Positions 33,931-43,143 are shown, counted from the stretch's first letter. The stretch: 64,000 nt of DNA from Pseudomonas sp. H9 (GCF_004353925.1 NZ_SMOK01000017.1:1-64000), one strand, 5' to 3'. Notes: generated by a model not told the origin, from the letters alone. Numbers and translations are program-made.

Positions 33931-35958
33931 ATGTCGACCTCGGCCCACTGCGCACGTTTTACGTTAACAATCCCTGCCGTGCGCAACGACTTCAAAGTCC
34001 TTACCTTCCACGGCACGGAAACCATCAGTTCCCTGTACGCGATTCAGGTGGAACTGGTCAGCGAACACCCTGACTTCGCCATCGAAAGCCTGCTCGGTCA
34101 ACCCGCCTTCCTGCAATTCGGCCACAACGGCGAAGGCCTCCACGGGCGGATCGAAAACGCCCAGGTCGGTGAGCCCGGCAGGCGCCTGACCCGCTATCAA
34201 ATCACCCTGGTCCCGGCCCTGCATTACCTGCAGTTCAGCCACAACCAGCGAATTTTCCAGCACATGACCGTGCCGCAGATCATTACCCAGGTGCTGCAGG
34301 AACATGGCATTCAGGCCGACGCCTTTACCTTCCATGTCAGCCCCAGCCCGGAGCGCGACTACTGCACGCAATACGGTGATGCCTCCGACTTCAGTTTCAT
34401 CCAGCGCCTGTGCAGTGAAGAAGGCATCGCCTGGCACCATCAGCACAGCGCCGATGGCCACCACCTGGTGTTCACCGACCATCAGAGCTTCTTCCCCAAA
34501 CTGGCGGAAACGCCCTATCGGCAAGGCAGCGGCATGGTCGCCGACCATCCGGTGGTTAGCCAGTTCGCCCAGCGCTTCAGCACCCGTACCAGCCGCGTCA
34601 CCCACCGCGACTACGACCTCAAACGCCCGAGCCGCTTGCTCGAAAGCCGCCAGCGCGTCGACTTCACCCCCGCCCTTGAAGACTACCGCTACCCAATGCC
34701 CTTCGACAGCGAAGAGCGCAGCAAACAACTGGCCCGCCAGGCCCTGGAACGCCACCGTCTCGACTACCAGCTGGCCGAAGGTGAAAGCGATCAACCCGCG
34801 CTGCGCAGTGGTCACTTTTTCGGCCTCACCGAGCACCCGCGCAAAGCCTGCAACGACCTGTGGCTGTTGCTCAGCGTCAGCCACGAAGGCAAGCAGCCAC
34901 AGGTGGTTGAGGAAGCGGCCAGCAGCACAACTCAAGCCGCAGACGGCTTCAACCAAGGCTACCGCAACAGTTTCAGTGCCATTCCCTGGGACGTGTTCTA
35001 CCGGCCGCCGCTGGTCAGCCGTGAGGCACTGTTGGTCAGCCAGACCGCCCGCGTCACCGGGCCCGAGGGCGAAGAAATCTATTGCGATGAGCACGGTCGG
35101 GTCAAAGTCGAGTTCCACTGGGACCGTGCCGAACTGAACAGCGACAACAGCAGTTGCTGGCTGCGGGTGGCGTCCAACTGGGCGGGTGCGGGTTTTGGTG
35201 CAGTCACTGTGCCGCGCATCGGCATGGAAGTGCTGGTCACCTTCCAAGAGGGCAACCCCGACCAGCCGCTGATTACTGGTTGCGTGTCGAACATCCGCAC
35301 AGCGCCGCCTTATCCGCTGCCCGCCAACAAAACCAAGACCGTACTGCGCAGCCGCAGTACGCCCGACAGCAGCGGCTACAACGAACTGTCGATTGAAGAC
35401 CGCAGCGGCCAGGAGCTGATCTACCTGCGCGCCCAGCGCGATCTGGAACAAAACATCGAACACGACAGCCGCCTGCAGGTGGGTAACGAGCGTCGGGAAA
35501 CGATCAAGGGCAACAACATTGCGGTGCTTGAAGCCGAAGAGCAACGCACGGTGACGGCTGACCGCAAGGTCGAACTCAAGGCCAACGACTACCTGCAGGT
35601 CGCCAACAGCAGCCACACCCGGATCGGGCAAACGCTGGTGGTTGAGGCCGGTCAGCAGCTGCACCTGAAGGCAGGCGTCCAAGTGGTTCTCGATGCCGGA
35701 GCCAGCATCAGTTTGAAAGGCGGCGGCCAGCATATCGTGATCGGGCCCGGGGGCATTTTCAGTAGCGTGCCCATCGTACTCGGTGGCGCGCCGGTTATGG
35801 GGGCTCCCGCAGAGCAGGGCCTGCCAACTGTACCGATGACCACCGAGGCGCCGGTTGCGCTGTCACTGATTGATCAGCAAGCGACATTGAAAGACACCGC
35901 TGAGCAAGCTGCCGCCGTCTGTGCTGCTTGCCAAAAACCAGCGGAGTCGAACACATGA
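33931..35958 (+). CDS. vgrG: Type VI secretion tip protein VgrG (TssI)
   Basis: A 675-residue spike protein. The N-terminal gp27-like region starts FTLTIPAVRNDFKVLTFHGT, contains RDYCTQYGDASDFSFIQRLC, and continues to the OB-fold: TGPEGEEIYCDEHGRVKVEF, WLRVASNWAGAGFGAVTVPR and EVLVTFQEGNPDQPLITGCV. A gp5-like beta-helix with repeated DR...VGNER / TV.ADRKVEL repeats closes it, then a short Cys-containing tail (VCAACQKPAESNT). There is no enzymatic C-terminal domain, so cargo is loaded via the DUF4123 protein. The structural T6SS genes are not in the window; this is an orphan vgrG island. ATG has AAGGA upstream. Confidence 0.93.
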   Translation: MSTSAHCARFTLTIPAVRNDFKVLTFHGTETISSLYAIQVELVSEHPDFAIESLLGQPAFLQFGHNGEGLHGRIENAQVGEPGRRLTRYQITLVPALHYLQFSHNQRIFQHMTVPQIITQVLQEHGIQADAFTFHVSPSPERDYCTQYGDASDFSFIQRLCSEEGIAWHHQHSADGHHLVFTDHQSFFPKLAETPYRQGSGMVADHPVVSQFAQRFSTRTSRVTHRDYDLKRPSRLLESRQRVDFTPALEDYRYPMPFDSEERSKQLARQALERHRLDYQLAEGESDQPALRSGHFFGLTEHPRKACNDLWLLLSVSHEGKQPQVVEEAASSTTQAADGFNQGYRNSFSAIPWDVFYRPPLVSREALLVSQTARVTGPEGEEIYCDEHGRVKVEFHWDRAELNSDNSSCWLRVASNWAGAGFGAVTVPRIGMEVLVTFQEGNPDQPLITGCVSNIRTAPPYPLPANKTKTVLRSRSTPDSSGYNELSIEDRSGQELIYLRAQRDLEQNIEHDSRLQVGNERRETIKGNNIAVLEAEEQRTVTADRKVELKANDYLQVANSSHTRIGQTLVVEAGQQLHLKAGVQVVLDAGASISLKGGGQHIVIGPGGIFSSVPIVLGGAPVMGAPAEQGLPTVPMTTEAPVALSLIDQQATLKDTAEQAAAVCAACQKPAESNT

Positions 35959-36806
35959 ATCAGGCCTATCTGCTGCTCGATGGCGCTCAGATCGATGATC
36001 TGCCGAGCCGCCTGCTGGAGCTTACCGGCAGCACGCCGTATCACATGCTGTATCAACACACCGCATACAGCGGCCTGCTAGCGGTCAGCCCGTTGTTGGT
36101 GCCAGTCATTCCGGACAGCCCATTGGCGCAGCATTTTGCCGCGACGTGGCGTTTAACGGCGGGCATCTGGCTGGAGTCCGAGGCGGATCAGGCCGCTGTC
36201 GTGCAGCATCTGCGCAGCTTGATTCACGCCCGCATCGAAGGCGATGTCAGCGTTTTCTTTCGCTACTACGACCCGCGCATAACACACTTGTGGCTGGCCG
36301 ACCTGGAGCCCCAACAACGTGATCGCCTGATGGGGCCGGTCCGCCTGATTTCCTTGCCGCAATCGCTGCTCCCTGGCGGGGTCATCCGTCAGGAAAATCC
36401 CGAGCAACCCATTGCCCAATACGCGCATAGGCCTTGGTTATTCCTTCCCCAGGAACGCGTGGAGCACCTGAGTGGCGCCAAACGCCAGCGCCTGGCCCAG
36501 CAACTGATCGAACATTGCCAGCAATACGTTCCCGAGCGCCTGCAAGGGCTGGATTCTGAGGCACAACAGCTGTGGGCTCTGGACTGTCAGCGCAGCGCTG
36601 AGCGCCACGGCTTTAGTGCCGTCGATCACGTCATGCGCTGGGCCAATGTTTACGCCGTGTTAGGTGATGAGTTTCCCGATGCGGCAAGCCACGCCGTTTA
36701 CCGCCAGATCCTCGACGACAAAGGGGCTTTACCTGAACAACGCCTCAACAACCTGAGTGCCGAGCTGCGTCGCCAACTGTTCACCACCAAGGAGCTCAGC
36801 GCATGA
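35955..36806 (+). CDS. DUF4123 T6SS effector chaperone
   Basis: A 283-residue DUF4123 (Tap/TEC) protein. N-terminal YLLLDGAQIDDLPSRLLEL and later VFFRYYDPRITHLWLADLEP typify the family; the C-terminal half, around HYGFSAVDHV-like RHGFSAVDHVMRWANVYAVL, is all-helical. DUF4123 proteins bind a specific effector and hand it to the cognate VgrG. Both ends overlap neighbours by ATGA (vgrG stop and effector start), which argues for coordinated synthesis of the VgrG-chaperone-toxin set. Confidence 0.88.
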   Translation: MNQAYLLLDGAQIDDLPSRLLELTGSTPYHMLYQHTAYSGLLAVSPLLVPVIPDSPLAQHFAATWRLTAGIWLESEADQAAVVQHLRSLIHARIEGDVSVFFRYYDPRITHLWLADLEPQQRDRLMGPVRLISLPQSLLPGGVIRQENPEQPIAQYAHRPWLFLPQERVEHLSGAKRQRLAQQLIEHCQQYVPERLQGLDSEAQQLWALDCQRSAERHGFSAVDHVMRWANVYAVLGDEFPDAASHAVYRQILDDKGALPEQRLNNLSAELRRQLFTTKELSA

Positions 36807-39800
36807 GTGCAGAAAAACTGGCAATGCTCGACCGACTGGCCCAGGCGGATCGCGCCGCCGATGCGATGCCCCACGACGATATCAACAGCTACATCACCCC
36901 CTGCCGTGTCAGTCGACCTGAAGTGTTCGTGGTCCCAGTGCGCTATGCCTTGGCCGAAGAACCCGCGTCCCACCCCAGTTGCACCCCCGGCGTGACCACG
37001 CGCAGTCATCCCATGGCGGCACGCCGCCTGCGTGGCGGTTTTCTCTACCTGTGGCAACACCAGGGCCCGCTCAAGCGCTATGCCGTCGGGCTGAATGCTT
37101 TGCTCAGCGAGCAACCGCTGGACGAAGACGACACCCGCTTGATCGAAGGCACCCTGGCGGGCGTGGCCCTGGCCAAAATCCATGACGCCTGGATGCTCTA
37201 CTGCGAATACCCGTTGCCCTTGGAACAGTGCGAGGCGTTAAGCACCAGCAGCAGCCTGCGCAGCACGCACATGCGCCAGCTGGCCTTGCGCACGGTGGTC
37301 AACGAGCTGCAGGCGCCGCACTGCCCGCCGCTGAGCAGCGCCAAGCAGGTCATCGCCGAACTGATTCCGACTACCTACGCCCGCGCGATGAAGGCCGACC
37401 AAAAAAACAACCGGGGTGACGACACCGCCGCGCTGGGTGCGGCGGTGATGAAAGAACCCAGCACCGCCAACATCAACGCCTACACCACGGCGATGCACCG
37501 CGCCCGAGAGCGGGACAACATCATTCACCAACACCCCGAGGCCAGCGACGAGGAACCGGGCCTGTGGAGTGCCGAAGCCTGGCAGGGGCAAGGCACCCAG
37601 GACTGGCTGGAAACTGCTCAGGCCCAGGCAAAAGGCTGGTTCCCGGTGTTTGCCTGCCTGGATGATGACCTCGGTGTGCTGCGCGATATCAACCATGAGC
37701 AAGAGCGGGTGGAAGCGCATCACGAACAGTGGGTCGCGGACAACAACCTGCGCCTGAGCGTCGGCGGCTTTGTCCGCAGCCTGGTCAGTGAAGACGGTGC
37801 CGAACTGGCCGGCGACCTCAACTACCGCTACAGGGGCCGCCATTTCAGCCTCACGCCGGAACAGGGCAAGGTCATGCTCGATGCCCGGCATCGCCAGCAT
37901 CAACTGGACGCGGAACTTAAAGCTGAAACCCAGTCGCGCCGTTACGGTGGTCACCCCACCCAGGCTGAAGCCAATGCCCGCGATGCGCGCATTGCCGAGA
38001 TCCTCGCCCCGGTGCGGGCCTTCATTCCGGCTGATCTGTACTACGACGCGGAACACCTGGTGCGCCAATACCGCGAGAGAAAACAGGCCAACCTCGATAA
38101 CGATTTCCTCAGCGACAAGGTCGCTGAGCACATCAACCTGGAGGCAATGAACACCTGGCTTGATACCACCGCGCCCGCGCATTTCCAGCAGGTCGAACAA
38201 CGCCATACGGCCCTGTTTCGTGACCGTGGCGTGTTCCTCAAGCGCTCGAACAGCGGTACCTGGTTTGTCGACTACCACGACCTCGACAGCCGCCAGTGGC
38301 TGACCCAATTGGCCACCGGTTGCCTGACCGCCCAGTGCATCCGCGCCAAGGGCGCCGAACAATACGCTGCCTACGTGCGCGCCGCCGATGGCGGCGCCCT
38401 GACTCAACTGTTCCGTGCCTGGATACCGTCGCTCGATGCCGGCATCAACAGCACCACGCGCCTCGGTGAATTGCTGGCAGCACTGGCCGCCGACAACCTC
38501 AACGCCACCCGCCAGGCCCTGGCGCCCCTGAGCCAGCCGCTTCTGGATGACCTGGCGCAGATGGCCCAACACGCCAGCCACCCATGGAACGTACTGGTCA
38601 ACCGCCTGGCGGCGGCCTTGCTGTTGCTCAAAGACGGCGGCGCCTTCAGCAGTGCCTGGCTCGGCATATTCATCGTCGCGCGCCTGGGCAGCGACACGCG
38701 CTTGCAACACGTGATCGAAGGTGGCCGCCAGCAATGGAAGCTGCTCGGGGACAAAGCCGAAGGCCTGAGCCGGTGGGCCCGTGATACCGGAAAAGCCATT
38801 GGTGGCGGGCATGTGTCACGGATCACCCGCTCGCCTGCTGTGAAGAATAGCGGTGGGGTCGTGCCACTGGCGGCCCTGCTGCTGAACTCGCTGAATGCGA
38901 GTAATTACCTGAGTCAGGCTGGGGTGTTGGAGGGGATGGATAGCCAGCGGGTTAATGACACTGCTTCTTCGACTCTGTATACGGCGGCTGCGTTGACGGC
39001 GGTGATTGATAGTCAAGTGCGGTTGGGGCTTGGGAAAGATCGGTTTCACTTCTTTAGTACCGCAGCCCCAGCGCTGACTCTGTTTGGCGGGGTGATTGGA
39101 GGGCTATCAGCTTACGCGGCCCTAAAGGAATACATGTCACTACAAATACAACTGGAGAGTGCACAAACCCGGATCGATCCGTGGTTGGAGATGCGTCAGA
39201 CGGTGGTCGGCGGACAGATCGCGGCTTTTGGCACCCAGGCTCTATTGGGCGTCAGCTACACCATGAGAACCTTAGCGGGGGTGATCGGAGTCGAAACCGC
39301 CATCCTGGGCTATACGCTGTTTATGGGCCCACTGAACTGGATTATTGCCGCGCTGGGCGTGCTGTACCTGATCACCTGGTACTTCCAGCAAACACCGATA
39401 CAGAATTTCCTCAGCGGCTGCTGCTGGTCGCACGCACGGGCAGACAATCTGGCGCCGATTGTCGCCGAGGCTCAGCACGCCGAACTCAACCGGCTGTACG
39501 ACATCCTCTATACCCCCCGGGTCAGCATGAAGAGCCACTTGGACCTGGGCAGTGACCCTACCCCCTTGGGGATGGGCGGCAAAAGCACCATCGATGCCCT
39601 GACCATCGACCTACCCGGGGCCGAGCCTGGCAGCGTCTATCTGAAGCTAAGCCTGATGGGTGACCCGTGGGATAGCCAGCTCTCCCGCCACTTGCGCACC
39701 AACTGCCCACCCAGTGAATACCGGGAGCCCAGGCCTTGGCGGGACATGACACCCCACTGGCTGCCCAGCAGCACCTGCAGTTGGATTCCGTTCAAGGACG

Positions 39801-40087
39801 GCCAAGGCTTGCGCCTCAGCGGTCCCTTCAGCGCCGACCGGGAGGTCCTGGGTTCAAAACCCCGCACCGTGTCCCTGCGTGTGTGGTACCGCTCTCCGTT
39901 AACCGCGCTGTTAGGCGCACGAGAGTTTATCGGCGGTGAACGGGGCGTGGCTTTTACCCTGAATGAGCACTCAGGTGTGGTTGCTCTTCGCGGCGACCCA
40001 ACACCAGAACTGGATCGAATACAACGATATGAGCTCGGCGCGGGCCTCCCCGGTTCCTATTCTCTGCAACCCAAGGACAACACATGA
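36803..40087 (+). CDS. T6SS pore-forming effector, VasX/BTH_I2691-type
   Basis: A 1094-residue toxin. The N-terminal 50-160 region, including FVVPVRYALAEEP and RRLRGGFLYLWQHQGPLKRY, resembles the VasX N-terminal domain. A long helical middle follows. Hydrophobic segments lie near 683-700, 749-775, 800-825 and 830-865 (GVSYTMRTLAGVIGVETAIL, WIIAALGVLYLITWYF), as expected for a membrane-disrupting toxin. After FLSGCCWSHARAD comes a beta-rich C-terminal 190 residues (RVSMKSHLDLG ... GSYSLQPKDNT) that is duplicated downstream. Delivered into rival cells via the adjacent VgrG. Codon use changes near 38,830. The overlap with the immunity gene is ATGA. Confidence 0.85.
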   Translation: MSAEKLAMLDRLAQADRAADAMPHDDINSYITPCRVSRPEVFVVPVRYALAEEPASHPSCTPGVTTRSHPMAARRLRGGFLYLWQHQGPLKRYAVGLNALLSEQPLDEDDTRLIEGTLAGVALAKIHDAWMLYCEYPLPLEQCEALSTSSSLRSTHMRQLALRTVVNELQAPHCPPLSSAKQVIAELIPTTYARAMKADQKNNRGDDTAALGAAVMKEPSTANINAYTTAMHRARERDNIIHQHPEASDEEPGLWSAEAWQGQGTQDWLETAQAQAKGWFPVFACLDDDLGVLRDINHEQERVEAHHEQWVADNNLRLSVGGFVRSLVSEDGAELAGDLNYRYRGRHFSLTPEQGKVMLDARHRQHQLDAELKAETQSRRYGGHPTQAEANARDARIAEILAPVRAFIPADLYYDAEHLVRQYRERKQANLDNDFLSDKVAEHINLEAMNTWLDTTAPAHFQQVEQRHTALFRDRGVFLKRSNSGTWFVDYHDLDSRQWLTQLATGCLTAQCIRAKGAEQYAAYVRAADGGALTQLFRAWIPSLDAGINSTTRLGELLAALAADNLNATRQALAPLSQPLLDDLAQMAQHASHPWNVLVNRLAAALLLLKDGGAFSSAWLGIFIVARLGSDTRLQHVIEGGRQQWKLLGDKAEGLSRWARDTGKAIGGGHVSRITRSPAVKNSGGVVPLAALLLNSLNASNYLSQAGVLEGMDSQRVNDTASSTLYTAAALTAVIDSQVRLGLGKDRFHFFSTAAPALTLFGGVIGGLSAYAALKEYMSLQIQLESAQTRIDPWLEMRQTVVGGQIAAFGTQALLGVSYTMRTLAGVIGVETAILGYTLFMGPLNWIIAALGVLYLITWYFQQTPIQNFLSGCCWSHARADNLAPIVAEAQHAELNRLYDILYTPRVSMKSHLDLGSDPTPLGMGGKSTIDALTIDLPGAEPGSVYLKLSLMGDPWDSQLSRHLRTNCPPSEYREPRPWRDMTPHWLPSSTCSWIPFKDGQGLRLSGPFSADREVLGSKPRTVSLRVWYRSPLTALLGAREFIGGERGVAFTLNEHSGVVALRGDPTPELDRIQRYELGAGLPGSYSLQPKDNT

Positions 40088-41007
40088 GCACTCCACCGGC
40101 AGGAACCACGAAAAAACGGTTGTTCTCGCGCAACGACTATCTGGCCCCGCTGCCCATCCCTACGGGTAGAAAACCCTGCGATGTGCTCAATATCATTTGG
40201 CGCAAGAACGAGGTGTTTCTCGACATCAGTAATTACAGCATAGGCTCGGCAGTGATGGTGCTATGGCCAATGGTGATGCTGTTTTTGGGGCTGAGCTATG
40301 TCTTTAATGACCCAGATGCGTTGGTTTTGGGAGCTTGTATTACAGGCATTCCTATCTTTTTTTTGATCCAGGGGCTGTTCCGTGAAGCGCCCTTACCCGT
40401 GCGCTTCAATCGGCAACGCCGTGAAGTATGCGTCCCGCAGGCAGACGGCGAATACTGGGTTGTTCCCTGGGAAAGCGTGACCGCAGCGGCGACGCAGCAT
40501 TCGTCGGTCAGTCAGGGAGGTAGAGTCACGATGGGCTTATTGGTCATCGGCTTTGAAAACCCTGACCCGCAGGCTAAGGACGACCAAAAGCATTTCTCAA
40601 TGGGCTTCAACTGTGGCGGTGGCACCACCGCCATGGCGTTATGGGAGTGCATCCGCAGTTATATGGAAATCGGACCGGATGCTGCGCCAGAGGCAGTAGC
40701 TCTTGATTCTGGCGGTAGTCTGCACTACTTCATCGACTACATGAGGGATAAGGCCAAAACGCGCGGCTGGTTTCTAACAATATTGTGGGAGGGCTTTGTT
40801 GGGACAATAATTTTCAACGCCCCTTTGGCTGTATACCTACAAAGGAAAAAGCTTTATCCACCACCCGACCTGACCTACCCCGCCATCATCGAATGGTCCA
40901 AACCACTACCGCCCGAACAATGGGCCAAGCGCTCCCCTGAGTTGGAAATAGCCATCGCCGAGCGTGAGGCTGAGTTGGCTGCGCAGACGGCACAAGAGCA
41001 GGCTTGA
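40084..41007 (+). CDS. DUF6708-type immunity protein 1 (cognate to the full-length effector)
   Basis: A 307-residue inner-membrane protein. N-terminal cytosolic KRLFSRNDYLAPLPIPTG, two hydrophobic segments around 50-95 (VMVLWPMVMLFLGLSYVF, VLGACITGIPIFFLIQGLF), a soluble middle (LPVRFNRQRREVCVPQADGE, YWVVPWESVTAAATQ), and a third hydrophobic segment near 240-260. The C-terminal LPPEQWAKRSPELEIAIAER is charged. Membrane immunity partners are usual for VasX-type pore formers. Starts with ATGA overlap to the effector. Confidence 0.8.
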   Translation: MSTPPAGTTKKRLFSRNDYLAPLPIPTGRKPCDVLNIIWRKNEVFLDISNYSIGSAVMVLWPMVMLFLGLSYVFNDPDALVLGACITGIPIFFLIQGLFREAPLPVRFNRQRREVCVPQADGEYWVVPWESVTAAATQHSSVSQGGRVTMGLLVIGFENPDPQAKDDQKHFSMGFNCGGGTTAMALWECIRSYMEIGPDAAPEAVALDSGGSLHYFIDYMRDKAKTRGWFLTILWEGFVGTIIFNAPLAVYLQRKKLYPPPDLTYPAIIEWSKPLPPEQWAKRSPELEIAIAEREAELAAQTAQEQA

Positions 41008-41027
41008 TATTGACCTCAGTGTATCCA

Positions 41028-41100
41028 GGTGGGAGCTGGCTTGCCCCGCGATGGCGGCTCTTCAGTCACATCGCATCGCGGGGCAAGCCCGCTCCCACCG
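41028..41100. repeat. REP pair ending module 1
   Basis: GTGGGAGCTGGCTTGCCCCG GCGAT with a single base change, then the exact inverse. Positioned 20 bases after immunity gene 1. Confidence 0.88.
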
Positions 41101-41137
41101 TGGAGACAAGCGCCATGACGATAGCTTTCAAGTCAGC

Positions 41138-41698
41138 ATGAAGAGCCATTTTGACATGGGCTTTTACGCTGGCCCCTTAGGCTTGGGCGGCGAAAGCACC
41201 ATCGATGCCCTGACCATCGACCTGCCCGGGGCCGAGCCTGGCAGCGTCTATCTGAAGCTGAGCCTGATGGGGGACCCGTGGGATAGCCAGCTCTCCCGCC
41301 ACTTGCGCACCAACTGCCCGCCCAGTGAGTACCGGGAGCCCAGGCCTTGGCGGGACATGACACCGCACTGGCTGCCCAGCAGCACCTGCAGCTGGATTCC
41401 GTTCAAGGACGGCCAAGGCTTGCGCCTCAGCGGTCCCTTCAGCGCCGACCGGGAGGTCCTGGGTTCAAAACCCCGCACCGTGTCCCTGCGTTTGTGGTAC
41501 CGCTCTCCGTTAACCGCGCTGTTGGGCGCACGAGAGTTTATCGGCGGTGAACGGGGCGTGGCTTTCACCCTGAATGAGCACTCAGGCGTGGTTGCTCTTC
41601 GCGGCGACCCAACACCGGAACTGGATCGAATACAAAGATATGAGCTCGGCGCGGGCCTCCCCGGTTCCTATTCCCTGCAACCCAAGGACAACACATGA
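41138..41698 (+). pseudogene. Orphan effector C-terminal fragment (module 2)
   Basis: A 186-codon open frame equal to the C-terminal domain of the upstream toxin, near identical from GGESTIDALTIDLPGAEPGS to the terminal GSYSLQPKDNT. It begins at ATG 41138, the Met of SMKSHFD, with the upstream frame open but unrelated. It lacks the membrane-inserting region and VasX N-terminus, so it should not be a toxin. Frame is undamaged, and its stop overlaps immunity gene 2 by ATGA, so it may act as a translational leader or as a donor for recombination with the full toxin. Confidence 0.75.
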
Positions 41699-42609
41699 GC
41701 ACGCCACCGGCAGGAACCACGAAAAAACGGCTGTTCTCGCGCAATGACTATCTGGCCCCGCTGCCCATTCCTACCGGCGAAAAGCCCTGTGACATGCTCA
41801 ACATCATTTGGCGCAAGAATGAAGTGTTTCTCGATGTTGGCACTTACAGCATAGGTTCGGCGGTGATGATGATATGGCTAATGGCGATGTTATTTATGTT
41901 TATGTATCACATCACATCTAACTCCATAATATTGGGAGGTGGGCTTATCATCGTGGGTATCCCTATTTGCTTTGTGATCCAAGGCCTATTCCGTGAGGTG
42001 CCGCTACCCGTGCGCTTCAATCGGCAACGCCGTGAAGTATGCGTCCCACAGGCGGACGGCGAGTACTGGGTTATCCCTTGGGAAAGCGTGACCGCAGCGG
42101 CGACGCAGCATTCGTCGGTCAGTCAGGGAGGTAGAGTCACGATGGGCTTATTAGTCATCGGCTTTGAAAACCCTGACCCGCAGGCCAAGGACGATCACAA
42201 ACACTTTTCAATGGGCTTCAACTGTGGCGGTGGCACCAGCGCCATGGCGTTGTGGGAGTGCATCCGCAGTTACATGGAAGTAGCGCCGGATGCAGTGCCT
42301 GATAGCCGAGTAGGTATTGCGCCCTATGAAGAAACGCAAATCGGCTCGATCATCACCGACTTGCGCAAGGGAGATCTGCTGCAGGTTTTATGGGGAATAT
42401 TCTGTATTACGATTTTGGGAACATACCTCGCGGAGAAACTACAGAACTTGAAGTTGTCGCATCCTCCTGATTTGACCTACCCCGCCATCATCGAATGGTC
42501 CAAACCACTACCGCCCGAACAATGGGCCAAGCGTTCCCCGGAGTTGGAAATAGCCATCGCCGAGCGTGAGGCTGAGTTGGCTGCGCAGACGGCACAAGAG
42601 CAGGCTTGA
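41695..42609 (+). CDS. DUF6708-type immunity protein 2
   Basis: A 304-residue paralogue of immunity protein 1, with near-identical N-terminal 40 residues, central LPVRFNRQRREVCVPQADGE region and C-terminus. It differs in the membrane segments (VMMIWLMAMLFMFMYHITSN, GGGLIIVGIPICFVIQGLF) and in residues about 205-255 (PYEETQIGSIITDLRKGDLL, VLWGIFCITILGTYLAE). The pattern fits an immunity to a different pore variant. Starts on the ATGA overlap with the orphan toxin fragment. Confidence 0.8.
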   Translation: MSTPPAGTTKKRLFSRNDYLAPLPIPTGEKPCDMLNIIWRKNEVFLDVGTYSIGSAVMMIWLMAMLFMFMYHITSNSIILGGGLIIVGIPICFVIQGLFREVPLPVRFNRQRREVCVPQADGEYWVIPWESVTAAATQHSSVSQGGRVTMGLLVIGFENPDPQAKDDHKHFSMGFNCGGGTSAMALWECIRSYMEVAPDAVPDSRVGIAPYEETQIGSIITDLRKGDLLQVLWGIFCITILGTYLAEKLQNLKLSHPPDLTYPAIIEWSKPLPPEQWAKRSPELEIAIAEREAELAAQTAQEQA

Positions 42610-42629
42610 TGCGGATGTCGGTGCACCTC

Positions 42630-42703
42630 CGGTGGGAGCGGGCTTGCCCCGCGATTGTGGTGTATCAGACACATCGCATCGCGGGGCAAGCCCGCTCCCA
42701 CCG
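42630..42703. repeat. REP pair ending module 2
   Basis: GTGGGAGCGGGCTTGCCCCG GCGAT and inverse arm, separated by TGTGGTGTATCAGACACATCGC. The same spacer and flanks recur at 43070-43143. Confidence 0.9.
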
Positions 42704-42728
42704 CTTAGACCAGCCCCGTCACTTGGGT

Positions 42729-43049
42729 ATGGAGGCGGTAGCTCTTGATTCTGGCGGTAGTCTGCACTACTTCATCGACTACATGAGGGATAAGGCTAAA
42801 ACGCGCGGCTGGTTTCTAACAATATTGTGGGAGGGCTTTGTTGGGATAATAATTTTCAACGCCCCTTTGGCTGTATACCTTCAAAGGAAAAAGCTGTATC
42901 CACCACCCGACCTGACCTACCCCGCCATCATCGAATGGTCCAAACCTCTACCGCCCGAACAATGGGCCAAGCGTTCCCCGGAGTTGGAAATAGCCATCGC
43001 CGAGCGTGAGGCTGAGTTGGCTGCGCAGACGGCACAAGAGCAGGCTTGA
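42729..43049 (+). pseudogene. Immunity gene 3, C-terminal fragment (module 3)
   Basis: A 106-codon open frame that matches the end of immunity protein 1 from EAVALDSGGSLHYFIDYMRD through the last membrane segment to AAQTAQEQA, with one I for T change (GFVGIIIFN). It follows immunity 1, not immunity 2, in the variable part. The ATG at 42729 has no good ribosome site. Lacks the first two membrane segments, so it is probably a remnant, or a reservoir for gene conversion. Confidence 0.75.
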
Positions 43050-43069
43050 TGCGGATGTCAGTGCCCCTC

Positions 43070-43143
43070 CGGTGGGAGCGGGCTTGCCCCGCGATTGTGG
43101 TGTATCAGACACATCGCATCGCGGGGCAAGCCCGCTCCTACCG
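43070..43143. repeat. REP pair ending module 3
   Basis: Almost the same 110-base cassette as at 42610-42703, including the GCGGATGTC lead-in after the immunity stop. Supports duplication of the immunity 3' end together with its REP pair. Confidence 0.9.

Larger units (their letters stand above)
39521..43143. repeat. Tandem, progressively truncated effector-immunity-REP modules
   Basis: Unit 1 (39521-41100) is the effector C-terminus, immunity gene 1 and a REP pair. Unit 2 (41132-42703) repeats the effector C-terminus, immunity gene 2 and a REP pair, offset by about 1.61 kb and nearly identical over most of its length. Unit 3 (42732-43143) repeats only the last third of immunity gene 1 (offset 2042 from 40690) plus a REP pair whose flanks match unit 2 (GCGGATGTCxGTGC.CCTCC). 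Each unit therefore ends in the same REP cassette. Probably generated by unequal recombination and REP-flanked duplication. Confidence 0.85.

Noticed and set aside
42729..43049. Third immunity copy as a functional gene
   Set aside because: It lacks the first two membrane segments and a ribosome site, so it is listed as a fragment.
41028..43143. Regularly spaced palindromes resembling a repeat-spacer array
   Set aside because: They are REP pairs attached to duplicated gene ends; spacers are genes, not short unique spacers, and no Cas gene is present.
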